Assembly: GCA_937916515.1 (NCBI GenBank)
Contig: CALFSX010000328.1
Coordinates: forward strand, 1-48,684
Source of the DNA: an uncultured Planctomycetaceae bacterium
GTDB lineage: Bacteria > Planctomycetota > Planctomycetia > Planctomycetales > Planctomycetaceae
DNA length: 48,684 nucleotides
Reading direction: 5' to 3'
Made by a program: the position numbers and the translations under genes. Positions within the stretch are counted from its first letter, which is position 1, and every line of letters starts with the position of its first letter. Of this stretch, positions 1 through 8,380 are shown one piece after another. The notes beneath the pieces are model-generated. The model saw only the letters and a list, made by a program, of their open reading frames with translations, was not told the DNA's origin and ran no database searches.

Positions 1-38
1 CACCTGCAACAGATCCACCTGCAACTGATCCACCTGCA
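1..38 (+). repeat. 15-bp tandem repeat, about 2.5 units at the window edge
   Basis: The units at 1-15 and 16-30 differ by one base (CACCTGCAACAGATC and CACCTGCAACTGATC), and a partial third unit follows at 31-38. It is in frame and encodes PPATD repeats. It may extend further upstream outside the window. Confidence 0.75.
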
Positions 39-632
39 GGCAAAACCGCGGACATCGAGCCAAACAAACTGAATGAGACCAACGAGCCAGGCAACACGAC
101 GACGGATGCAAACAACGATCAAACTCCTGATTCCGCTGAAGAAAGTGCGACACCACAACCATCACCGGGCATGCCCGAAATTTCAAAGATGATCGACTCA
201 CTAATTCAGGAGGAAAAGGGAGCAAATCCCGCTGCGGGCGAAGAGGCGATTGAAGCGCCCATGTCCGCAACGACCGTTCTGGATACTCCTGTTGATCGTT
301 TAAGGCTTTCCGACAGTCTGTTTGCGACCAAAGAATTCTCATTGGCTCTGCAAATGTACGAATCACTCGAAGCCAAAGATCTGGTGGAATCGGAGAGATT
401 CTGGGTGACCTACCAAAAGGCAAGTTGCCTGCGACGACTGAACGCAATCGGTGAAGCTCAAGGCATCTATCGGCAACTTGCTGGTGATGCGAATGCTGGC
501 TGGCTGGCTGGACTGTCGCGATGGTGGCTGGATCGAATCACAGATCGAATCGAACTTCAAACTGAAGTCGACAAAGTCGCAAGTATATTGAACGCCGTTC
601 AGGAGGTTAAAGATGCTGGAACAACGGAATAG
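1..632 (+). CDS. C-terminal part of a repeat-rich protein with a TPR-like tail (5' end outside window)
   Basis: The reading frame is open from the first base, so the gene starts upstream. The first residues are a PPATD pentapeptide repeat encoded by 15-bp tandem units. A low-complexity Asn/Thr/Glu/Pro stretch follows, then an ordered alpha-helical part from about position 280 onward. That part has alternating hydrophobic and charged residues, with F-A-T-K-E-F-S-L-A-L-Q-M-Y-E resembling a TPR helix pair. This suggests an extended linker followed by a protein-protein interaction module. The stop codon overlaps the next gene by 20 bp, and the next gene's Shine-Dalgarno lies inside this coding region, so the two are translationally linked. 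The function is not recognised. An internal ATG at 171 exists, but the continuous upstream frame argues against it as the start. Confidence 0.7.
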   Translation, partial: PATDPPATDPPAGKTADIEPNKLNETNEPGNTTTDANNDQTPDSAEESATPQPSPGMPEISKMIDSLIQEEKGANPAAGEEAIEAPMSATTVLDTPVDRLRLSDSLFATKEFSLALQMYESLEAKDLVESERFWVTYQKASCLRRLNAIGEAQGIYRQLAGDANAGWLAGLSRWWLDRITDRIELQTEVDKVASILNAVQEVKDAGTTE

Positions 633-1032
633 CACTGAAGCTGAACTGGTCAGTCTGCTGGAACAGCAAGGGCAACTGTACAACGAAGCAATTCAGCTGG
701 TGAAAAGAATTTCACCAGCCAACATAGATCAATCGCTGCGGGTTTCTGAGATAACCGGAAAAGTGCGTCAGCTGATGATCAAAGTGGACGCAATGGGACC
801 ACACATTTCGAACCTTCGCCAGCAGCTACTCACTTCAGGAACGCCACGAAGTCCTCATTTAAAGGCGACAGTTGATCGTCAGGAACAGTTGCTGAAGGAA
901 TTTATTTCCGAAATCGATCGTTCAAAAAACACCGTCAACGGACGGCGTGCAGATCTGGTTCCCTCCCTGGATAGTGAAGCGCAACGCAGCTCAATGCAAT
1001 CGGCCTATAGAGTTTCAATGAGAACCGGATAG
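613..1032 (+). CDS. small helical protein, possibly FlgN/FliT-like chaperone
   Basis: This is a 139-aa, almost entirely helical, Gln/Leu-rich protein with coiled-coil character over residues 1-105 and a polar tail. The start is well fixed: AGGAGG at 601-606 lies 6 bases before the ATG, inside the end of the preceding gene. The size, the heptad pattern and a position before a sigma-54 activator would fit a FlgN/FliT-type flagellar export chaperone. No signature residue proves this and no flagellar structural gene is visible in the window. What I see is a coiled-coil protein in an operon with the upstream TPR-like gene. The flagellar reading is inference only. Other small coiled-coil adaptor proteins would look the same. 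Confidence 0.6.
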   Translation: MLEQRNSTEAELVSLLEQQGQLYNEAIQLVKRISPANIDQSLRVSEITGKVRQLMIKVDAMGPHISNLRQQLLTSGTPRSPHLKATVDRQEQLLKEFISEIDRSKNTVNGRRADLVPSLDSEAQRSSMQSAYRVSMRTG

Positions 1033-1180
1033 ATGAAATAGATCAGCGAAGAACAACTGCTGCTGACTATTCGATTTCTTCGAAGACCACATTTGTAAGA
1101 AACAGCAACGCAATATTCGCGAGCGTTGGTTCGCATTTGGAGGCAAACGAAAATGTTTGCCGATGTTGAGGAGAGTGTTG

Positions 1181-2113
1181 ATGGAAATCATCTTTCAATC
1201 GCAGAGTATGCAGCAGGTAATGGAACGTGCACGATGCTATGCAAAAACTTCGGCGACTGTACTAGTCACCGGAGAAAGTGGCACCGGTAAGGAACTTGTC
1301 GCACGATACATTCACGACCAAAGCAGTCGTCGCACACAACGTTACTGCGCGGTCAACTGTGCTGCATTTTCGACAACTTTGGCCGAAAGCGAATTGTTCG
1401 GGCACGAACAGGGATCATTCACCAGCGCCGATCGACGACGACTGGGACACCTGGAAGCAACCGCAGACGGGACGTTGTTTCTGGATGAAATTGGCGAGTT
1501 ACCTTTGTCGATTCAGGCCAAACTTCTACGCGTGCTGGAACAAAATGAGTTCTATCGTGTCGGCGGCAACGATGCGTGTGTATTCAAGGCTCGAGTAATT
1601 GCGGCCACCAACCGCGATCTGGACGCTGAAGTGAATGCTGGCAGATTTCGTGATGACCTGTTCCACCGTCTGGATGTACTTCCGCTTCGAATTCCGCCGC
1701 TGCGAGAACGCCCCAATGACATTCCTGCATTGGTTAATCATTTTCTTCGAGTGCTATCTCGCGAAGTTTCATCACCTGCATTGACAGTCAGCAAGCAAGT
1801 TATGGAAAAGCTTCGAACGTTTCATTGGCCGGGTAATGTAAGACAACTAAGAAACGTTTTGCATCGCGCGTGCGTACTGACACCGACAGCAATGGTTACG
1901 GAATGCGAACTTCCCGCAGAAAAACCAAAGCTGCTGCAGATGCCGCAGCAGTTCTATTCGATGCCGCTGGAAGAGATTGAACGCCAGATTATCATGGCCA
2001 GAATTCAACACTGTCAGGGAAACAAAACAGCTGCCGCAAACGCTCTGGGGGTCACCGCAAGGACTTTGCGAAACAAGGTCGCAAAGTATCGCGAAGACAC
2101 CAAGGCCGCATAG
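1181..2113 (+). CDS. sigma-54-dependent transcriptional activator, AAA+ plus Fis-type HTH, no receiver domain
   Basis: This 310-aa bacterial enhancer-binding protein uses ATP hydrolysis to open sigma-54 RNA polymerase promoters. Visible motifs are Walker A GESGTGKE (about 31-38), the sigma-54 contact loop as GSFTSA (78-83) in place of GAFTGA, Walker B LFLDE (99-103), sensor I ATN (142-144), the arginine-finger region FRDDLFHRL, sensor II G-N-V-R-Q-L, and a C-terminal Fis-type helix-turn-helix around G-N-K-T-A-A-A. The start chosen is ATG 1181, with GAGGAG at 1168-1173 spaced 7 bases; an in-frame TTG at 1157 and ATG at 1163 are weaker. There is no N-terminal receiver, GAF or PAS domain, so activity must be set by abundance or by a partner. 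The altered contact loop is odd. It lies about 150 bp after the preceding operon and may share its transcript. Confidence 0.9.
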   Translation: MEIIFQSQSMQQVMERARCYAKTSATVLVTGESGTGKELVARYIHDQSSRRTQRYCAVNCAAFSTTLAESELFGHEQGSFTSADRRRLGHLEATADGTLFLDEIGELPLSIQAKLLRVLEQNEFYRVGGNDACVFKARVIAATNRDLDAEVNAGRFRDDLFHRLDVLPLRIPPLRERPNDIPALVNHFLRVLSREVSSPALTVSKQVMEKLRTFHWPGNVRQLRNVLHRACVLTPTAMVTECELPAEKPKLLQMPQQFYSMPLEEIERQIIMARIQHCQGNKTAAANALGVTARTLRNKVAKYREDTKAA

Positions 2114-2427
2114 CCGAAACCAGACGCCCGATGAACTTGACACGATCAATTACTCTTACGTGATCCGATCAACGTCATACGTTGTGTTAGAGTCTAATTC
2201 AAAATGATGCGCACGGTGCGCGCAGGTTGTTCGTAGCGACAACGGAGCGGCTCGGCGATTCCAGCGTTCTATGTCTGGTAGGCAACCACGCCACTGGGTC
2301 AAGGGCGAAGCCCTTGTTAGGCTATCAGCACGTCCGAAAACAGCCGTTCCATCCCGCACAGCTGCTTGCGGCCCAATATTAAGTTTGGCTTAACAACATT
2401 GAGTCTGGCTAACCATCCTGAGTTCCA
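2114..2427. other. convergent intergenic region with a short hairpin
   Basis: About 310 bp lie between two converging genes. A perfect 7-bp stem with a GAA loop (CAAGGGC GAA GCCCTTG, 2300-2316) is present without a T-tract. The stretch around 2205-2350 looks denser and more GC-rich than its flanks and could be an interspersed repeat. No convincing gene is seen. Confidence 0.5.
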
Positions 2428-3582
2428 CTAACGGGGACAAATTGCTGTATCGTTGGGATTCAAACATGGCACGGGTGCCATGATTGCCGGACGACTCATG
2501 GCATACCCCTGAACCAGATCGAATCCTACATCGTGGCAGATTTCCACCATCAAATCCGATTCAACACCTTCCGCAACAGTAATCGCACCTTCGTTGCGAA
2601 CAGCGGTGATGATTGAGCGGAACAGGGCAATTTGTTCCCTTGAAACATCCTGCAGGTCGTGGATCAACGCTGCATCAAACTTGATGTAGTCCAGCGGAGC
2701 ACAGATCAATTCCCGAATTCTCGCCTGCCCAGCTCCAAAATCATCAAACGCCAGCCTGACGTCAAATTCATGCAAAGCATCGCGCAGCTGCCGAACAAAG
2801 CGAGGCTCAGTTACTGACTTCTCGTGAATCTCAAGCACCAAAGGTCTGTTGGGATAGCGTTCTCGCAGCAACCGCATCTGAGGAACAACCGATTCCATCA
2901 GTGGTTCGCTGGGATGCGTATTCAGAAACAGAGGTAACTTCTGAGGCAGACAGATGCTGTGTTCCAGCCCCATTTCCCGGCAAAGCATCGACAATTCGAC
3001 TTCTCTGCCAACGGCTTCTGCCGCCTGAAACATCAGCCCCGGATTGGTGACTCCGTCGACTTCGCTTCTGGCCAGAAATTCGTAGCCGTGAATATCACGA
3101 TCCGACAAATAATGGATCGGCTGGAAACAAGCGCCCAGAGCACGCCTGGCAAACAAGTCCATCAGTCCTTTGGAAGACTTCCGCTGATTGTCAGCGTTGA
3201 TGAACTGAGTCTTTAGAAACGGCTGATCCTGCTTTTCCTGAGCTGTCGAACCTTTGTAATCAACTCGCAAATGCACATCGCCGACTTCAATCCAATCACC
3301 TTCAGACAGCAGAGTGTCCTGATAGATTCGATTGCCGTTAACGTAGGTTCCATTTGTGCTGGACAAGTCTCGAATACAAAGCAGTCCGGCGGATTCAATC
3401 ATTTCAGCGTGTCGAGCGCTCACCACTGACGAAGCCAAAGAAAGCTCAAGCTCAGGACGGCGTCCAATTCGAAAAGGCAGAACCGATATATCTATCGTCT
3501 GCGGCGTCGATTCCTTTTCGATGCTGCCTTTCAATGTCCACGTCGTTTTCGTGGACTTGGATTGGATAAGACTGGTACTCAT
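2428..3582 (-). CDS. FHA-EAL protein (phosphothreonine-binding plus c-di-GMP phosphodiesterase domain)
   Basis: This is a 384-aa soluble protein. Residues about 30-108 form a forkhead-associated domain: R-I-G-R-R, S-x-R-H at 56-59 and S-T-N-G-T at 75-79. FHA domains bind phosphothreonine peptides. Residues about 148-370 form an EAL domain, which hydrolyses c-di-GMP to pGpG. The residues expected for metal and catalysis are present: E168 (as Y-E-F-L), N221, E251, D280 and D281 in FDDFGAG, K301, E338 and Q358, so it is probably active. No GGDEF domain, membrane segment or signal peptide is visible. A paralogue with the same architecture lies at 34767-36023. The gene is divergent from the channel operon that starts near 4154. 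The likely input is phosphorylation by a Ser/Thr kinase (inference). The ATG start begins M-S-T-S-L. Confidence 0.92.
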   Translation of the reverse strand: MSTSLIQSKSTKTTWTLKGSIEKESTPQTIDISVLPFRIGRRPELELSLASSVVSARHAEMIESAGLLCIRDLSSTNGTYVNGNRIYQDTLLSEGDWIEVGDVHLRVDYKGSTAQEKQDQPFLKTQFINADNQRKSSKGLMDLFARRALGACFQPIHYLSDRDIHGYEFLARSEVDGVTNPGLMFQAAEAVGREVELSMLCREMGLEHSICLPQKLPLFLNTHPSEPLMESVVPQMRLLRERYPNRPLVLEIHEKSVTEPRFVRQLRDALHEFDVRLAFDDFGAGQARIRELICAPLDYIKFDAALIHDLQDVSREQIALFRSIITAVRNEGAITVAEGVESDLMVEICHDVGFDLVQGYAMSRPAIMAPVPCLNPNDTAICPR

Positions 3583-4153
3583 TGTTGTAGCTCATTGATG
3601 TAGTATGTTCGGTCACGTGTCTCGTGCTGCTTTTCGTGCGTCTCCGTTTCCGATCGCATGTGTCAGTTCTGATGCCAAATGACACTCAGGGCAAAATCCC
3701 TACCAATGAACGTAAAGCGCCGTTGGCAAAACGGCGAGCCAGTTCTTTGCCAAAGATGCTAAAACTCAACAACGCAATGAACAACTGTGCTGATTAATCT
3801 GCCAAATACGGGATGTTACCCATATCTGAACAAGCCCTATGAAGTATCAAGACCTAAGGCAGGGCGCACGCAGAGTTTGCCGATTCCTCCTCAGCATTTA
3901 GTGAATACAGCTTGCAGACCCCCACCAAAGTACGTTCGTTCCGGTTATTCCGGATTTTCGCTCTCAACCGAATGTGACGATTCTGACGAACAAAGAAAGC
4001 AGCGTACTGGTCGGGGGGCTCGGTGCGCAGGTTGATGACCCCGCGCATTTGTGTTGGCTGTTCCTGGAACAAACCAACATCATGAATGGCAACTGAACGT
4101 CATTCTGTGCGAAACATTCGCCCCCGGTTTGAATGAGATTTTGGGGCGCTACG
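3583..4153. promoter_or_regulatory. divergent intergenic region between FHA-EAL and the channel operon
   Basis: About 570 bp without a credible gene. It must hold promoters for both divergent units. A perfect 7-bp inverted repeat with a 5-base spacer (CGCCGTT GGCAA AACGGCG) lies at 3718-3736. Overlapping short frames on both strands here lack ribosome sites and domain content. Confidence 0.45.
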
Positions 4154-5446
4154 ATGAGCAAGCGAGCATCTTCTGCGGCGGCAATGCGAACAGCCATTGG
4201 TGCAACGATTGGCACGGTTACCTTTTACGCAATTGCCCCAAAGCTGCCACAGGTTGGTGATTTTGTCACACGCTACTTTTGCAGTCACCCTCTGGAATAC
4301 ATCAGCACGGTCATGTTCTTTACCGGCATGACAATTCTGCTGCAGAAGTTCTTACACGTTCGTGGTGAACGACAGGTTCTGGCAAACCTGCGTGAGGCGG
4401 TATCTTCCGGTCTCATGGAAAAATCGAACGACGCTTCTCGCGAAGCGGTTCTTCGGAACTGGTGCGAACAGCTTCCACGAGGCCTGAAGTCAACTCAACT
4501 TTACCAGCGCAGTGCTGACACGTTGCATTACCTGCGTGGTTCCGGGCATCGTGGAGTTGAAGAGCATCTTCGATACCTGGCAGAACTTGCCAGCGAACGA
4601 CTGCACCAGACCTATGCCACTATTCGCACGATCACGTGGGCCATTCCAATTCTGGGTTTTCTGGGTACCGTCATCGGTATCACCATGGCAATCGCCAACG
4701 TGACTCCCGAACAACTGGATTCATCACTGGTTGAAGTGACAGGCGGCCTGGCCGTGGCCTTCGACACGACCGCACTGGCTCTTGGCATGTCGATTGTCCT
4801 GGTGTTCGCCTCGTTCATTGTTGAACGTAGTGAGCAGAACGTGCTGAATGACGTCGAAGAGTTCGGAATCAACTCCATACTGCCATGGTTTGGCAGTGAC
4901 GCCAGTTCAAAAGAACTACGCGATTCCAGTCCCACCGAAATGGCAAGTCAATTGATTGGCTTCCAGTCCGGGATTTGGGCCGAACAACTGGCATCCGTCA
5001 GAGAAACATGGACCGAAGTTTTGCAGCAGCATGCTCGCCAGCTGGCTGCCGGACTGGATGACGAAATTCAGCGAAGTCTGAAGATTCATCGAATGACCAC
5101 TTCTGAAGCCAGAGACGCCTACACTGAAGCGTTGCAGGTCTCCTCGCAGGCCGTCGTTCAGCAGACTGAACAGATACTGGCCAGGTTCGAAGATCGCGTG
5201 GCTTCGTGGCAGGATGCAATACAGCACAGCAGCCTTGCCTCTGCCGAACAAAGTGAAGCGCTGCATCAGCTTGGGGCTATCCTGCTGCGAATGACAGAAT
5301 CTGAGGAACGCCTGGCCAACCTGCAAAAGCTGCTGAACGAAAACCTTCACAGCCTGCAACTGGCCAATACGATGGAACAGTCAGCCAACAGCCTGACGGC
5401 AGCAGTACATATCCTGACGGCTCGCACGACTCACAGAGCCGCATAA
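4154..5446 (+). CDS. MotA/TolQ/ExbB-family proton-channel subunit with long C-terminal helical tail
   Basis: This 430-aa inner-membrane protein has predicted membrane segments at about 14-30, 48-67, 159-183 and 196-224. The third contains G-F-L-G-T-V-I-G-I-T, matching the G-L-L-G-T-V-x-G-I segment of TolQ/ExbB. The fourth contains A-F-D-T-T-A-L-A-L-G, matching the Thr-bearing pore helix of the family. After the last membrane helix come about 200 residues of polar, Gln/Glu-rich coiled-coil sequence facing the cytoplasm, longer than usual for TolQ or ExbB. ATG 4154 is preferred because a GGGG purine run at 4143-4146 precedes it; ATG 4133 would add 7 residues. It is followed after 57 bp by two single-pass proteins that look like its B-type partners. 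It is probably the pentameric A subunit of an ion-driven motor. The work it drives is unknown. Confidence 0.85.
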   Translation: MSKRASSAAAMRTAIGATIGTVTFYAIAPKLPQVGDFVTRYFCSHPLEYISTVMFFTGMTILLQKFLHVRGERQVLANLREAVSSGLMEKSNDASREAVLRNWCEQLPRGLKSTQLYQRSADTLHYLRGSGHRGVEEHLRYLAELASERLHQTYATIRTITWAIPILGFLGTVIGITMAIANVTPEQLDSSLVEVTGGLAVAFDTTALALGMSIVLVFASFIVERSEQNVLNDVEEFGINSILPWFGSDASSKELRDSSPTEMASQLIGFQSGIWAEQLASVRETWTEVLQQHARQLAAGLDDEIQRSLKIHRMTTSEARDAYTEALQVSSQAVVQQTEQILARFEDRVASWQDAIQHSSLASAEQSEALHQLGAILLRMTESEERLANLQKLLNENLHSLQLANTMEQSANSLTAAVHILTARTTHRAA

Positions 5447-5503
5447 TACGACTGGCAGTCCGGTAGTTACGTATCCGATACGCAGGGGCACTGAAGAACA
5501 GCT

Positions 5504-8380
5504 ATGGCTCGTCAACGAACGCAAAACGCAATCTCATTGTTTCCATTTCTTGCAGTACTTGTCTGCACGATGGGTGCGCTGATTTTGTTGCTGCTGGTGA
5601 CGACACGCCGCATCCGCAACGACCAGATGGTGGTCGCGAACGTAGAAGCTTCTGAAACGAGTGACCAGACCGACGCCAACGTTCCTGCCGATGACGACAC
5701 CGCAACAGCGAAAGACTTCGTCAGCTCAACATCTGACACCGAAAAGGCAGTCGGCGATAACAAGCTGCTTCCTTCGCCCACAATTCCACGATTGTCGCTG
5801 CAGGTTCCAAACAAGAATCCATTTGCCGAGACGAATTCAGCTCAGGAAGCCACGCCTGTTGTATCAGCCACACTGTTTGACCTTCGCAGTAACGTAGACC
5901 GACTGCAGGCCGAACTGAACAAAGAAACGGCGCGACATGTAGATCTGCTGAAACAGATTGAACTCACTCGACAGGAACTGCTGGCGGCAGACACCATTGA
6001 ACAATCCGGCAAAGAGATGCAAAAGCTGGCATCACTGCGGCGCGAAGAAGCTGATCTGAACAATGAACTATTACGCCGTGCTGAAGAACTTGATCAACTT
6101 CAGGACGATCTTGAACTGGCGTCGAAGTCGACCGAAGATGGTGAACTAATTCTGCGTCAGCGAGAATCCGCGTTAATCAGTCTACGACAACTGGCAAAAG
6201 AAACTGGACAAAGCGAAATCGCCGGAACCGATAAGACGATTGTCGAATTCACCAACGCAACGGGCACACAGCGAGTTCCAATTATTGTGGACGTCACAGC
6301 GGATGGTTACGAATTTCTGCCATCCGGCATTCGACTGACCAAGTCCGACATGGAAGGCTTCCCGGGCAACGACAATCCGTTGCTGTCCGCCGTAATGGCC
6401 GTTTATCAGCACCGTTTTCCTAATGCAATTTCGGCCAGACCCTACGTTTTATTGCTGGTTCGACCAGACGGAAGTCTTCCCTTCTATACGGCTCAGCGAG
6501 TTCTTACTGAAGGCAACGTACATTTCGGCTATGAACTGCTGGAGCAGGATCGCATCATCGATGCCGGACAACGAAGCCTCGAAGAAGCTCAGGCAGCTCG
6601 TGAATCGGTACTGGCCGCGATCGATCGACGATCAAGACTTTACGGCGGCCTGATGGCTGAAGTGCGAGAATTGCTGCAACGGCAGGAAGATGCACAGTCT
6701 CCACAGCCACGACAGGCTCGCGTTCTTCCTGATGGACGGATCGTGATGGCCGGTGAAGACGCCGACGGCTATGACGGCAAGTTCTATGCAGGCGGTACTC
6801 CGAAGCCGACACAATCAATAGAAAACAGAAGACAAAATTCACCGCCATCCCGCTCTCCGTTCTACGCCGAAGCGACAGAAATGGATCGATCGCTGGGGGG
6901 CGCTGAGGGCCAGTCAGCCACAGGTCAGGCATTGCCACCAGAAAACGGCGAACGAGAGCTTGCAGACTGGATGAAGCTGCTTGACAAAAGCCAATCAACC
7001 AAATCACCTGATGCGACAGTTGCTGCGGGCGACTCAGCGACAGCAACAAGCAGCAATTTCAACAGCGACAATCCGTTTGCGACAACTGCCACAGACGCTC
7101 AATCTGCAGACGCTCCGCATACGGCTAATTCGCTTGCAGCGGCTTCCACAACAAATGGCTCGCTGCCGATGTCGCTGGATGACGTGCCAACCAACGCGAT
7201 GGGCGAAGCCAACTTTGGCGATGCAGTTACGCCACAAGGTATACCCGCAGGCGACTTCCGATCCAACATGTCAGCCATCCTGGGGCGATCGGAAGCGATT
7301 TCTGGAAATATGGGAGTTGGCGGCACAGTTCCTTCCATAAACCACGGCCAATTGGGTGTTGATGTTGCAGGTGAACCACACAACACAAGCCCTGGCTTTG
7401 AAAATCCGCTCATAACGTCAAACACAACTGCAAATCCTTCAGCCGCCGAATCCAGTCAACCATCGTGGCTTCAAACGCCAACCGCAGAGTCGGATCCTGA
7501 CAGTGAAAATCCCGCCCGTGACAATTCTCAACCAGCGTTCGGCTGGCCAGGTCTGGACGCCGCAACGTCCGGACAGGCAACCCGCACCGCCGATGCTGCT
7601 GAGAGTTCGTCACATGTCAACTTCGCGGACGAGTCTGCGGCGACCGCATTCGCCGCACCGTCCGCTGAAGTTGCTTCGCCCGGACAGACGCCGCCTGCAG
7701 CAGTCAGCCCCCTAAACACCACCGCGTCCACAGAACCGGGTGGAAGCAGCGTCACCGTTGGATCAGCGGTCGGTGACAACATGAGTGGCCCCAATCGTGG
7801 CAACGCTCCTGTTTCTGAAGCACAATTGATGCTGCAAAAATTCCTGCAGCAGGCTGAACAGGAGAAAGAACTCCAGCAAGCACAAACTCAAGCACAGCAG
7901 CCGGATCCGTTTCTGCTTTCACTGTTGACACAAAGTCGTCAAACGCATCAGACAAGGTTAGCAGGACGTTATCCCGTTACCGTTGCTCTGGATCAGAATC
8001 AATTGACGATTGGTCGTTACGAAGCCATCGACGTCAGTGAATACGATGACCAACAGATTCTGGCGGTTACGCTTGAAGGCCTGGCAGCTGAAATGGATCA
8101 GCAAAAACCTGCGGATACTGAATTCGCTTTGCCTATGGTCGACTTCCGTATCGGTCGCGATGCCTGGCAGCGTCAGAATCACCTGGCCAGACAGCTCGAT
8201 GAGATGAACGTGCCGACGCGTTCCGTCCAAAACTGGTTCGATCAGCAAAACCGCGATTCATCAGTGGACGTTAAACCACCAACGCTAAAACGCGCCGCAG
8301 ATAGTCCCTCCATCTCACCTTTGCATGATCCAGCCGAACCGATCGAAGTCAACGCACCTCAGCGAAGGAATTCAATATGA
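5504..8380 (+). CDS. large single-pass envelope protein, putative B-type partner lacking the membrane Asp
   Basis: This 958-aa protein has a very short cytoplasmic N-terminus, one membrane helix at about 11-33 (F-P-F-L-A-V-L-V-C-T-M-G) and a long outside portion. That portion contains a coiled coil at about 120-230, a folded domain at about 235-360, a low-complexity Ser/Thr/Ala/Pro/Asn region at about 400-790, and a C-terminal domain from about 820. The membrane helix aligns with that of ExbD/TolR/MotB, but alanine stands where those families carry the proton-carrying Asp. The segments near 312-350 and 877-915 resemble each other and the end of the next protein. The gene sits 57 bp behind the channel gene, and its stop overlaps the next start (ATGA). 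No known family is recognised. It is likely a structural B subunit of the motor, reaching across the periplasm or to the cell wall. Confidence 0.82.
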   Translation: MARQRTQNAISLFPFLAVLVCTMGALILLLLVTTRRIRNDQMVVANVEASETSDQTDANVPADDDTATAKDFVSSTSDTEKAVGDNKLLPSPTIPRLSLQVPNKNPFAETNSAQEATPVVSATLFDLRSNVDRLQAELNKETARHVDLLKQIELTRQELLAADTIEQSGKEMQKLASLRREEADLNNELLRRAEELDQLQDDLELASKSTEDGELILRQRESALISLRQLAKETGQSEIAGTDKTIVEFTNATGTQRVPIIVDVTADGYEFLPSGIRLTKSDMEGFPGNDNPLLSAVMAVYQHRFPNAISARPYVLLLVRPDGSLPFYTAQRVLTEGNVHFGYELLEQDRIIDAGQRSLEEAQAARESVLAAIDRRSRLYGGLMAEVRELLQRQEDAQSPQPRQARVLPDGRIVMAGEDADGYDGKFYAGGTPKPTQSIENRRQNSPPSRSPFYAEATEMDRSLGGAEGQSATGQALPPENGERELADWMKLLDKSQSTKSPDATVAAGDSATATSSNFNSDNPFATTATDAQSADAPHTANSLAAASTTNGSLPMSLDDVPTNAMGEANFGDAVTPQGIPAGDFRSNMSAILGRSEAISGNMGVGGTVPSINHGQLGVDVAGEPHNTSPGFENPLITSNTTANPSAAESSQPSWLQTPTAESDPDSENPARDNSQPAFGWPGLDAATSGQATRTADAAESSSHVNFADESAATAFAAPSAEVASPGQTPPAAVSPLNTTASTEPGGSSVTVGSAVGDNMSGPNRGNAPVSEAQLMLQKFLQQAEQEKELQQAQTQAQQPDPFLLSLLTQSRQTHQTRLAGRYPVTVALDQNQLTIGRYEAIDVSEYDDQQILAVTLEGLAAEMDQQKPADTEFALPMVDFRIGRDAWQRQNHLARQLDEMNVPTRSVQNWFDQQNRDSSVDVKPPTLKRAADSPSISPLHDPAEPIEVNAPQRRNSI

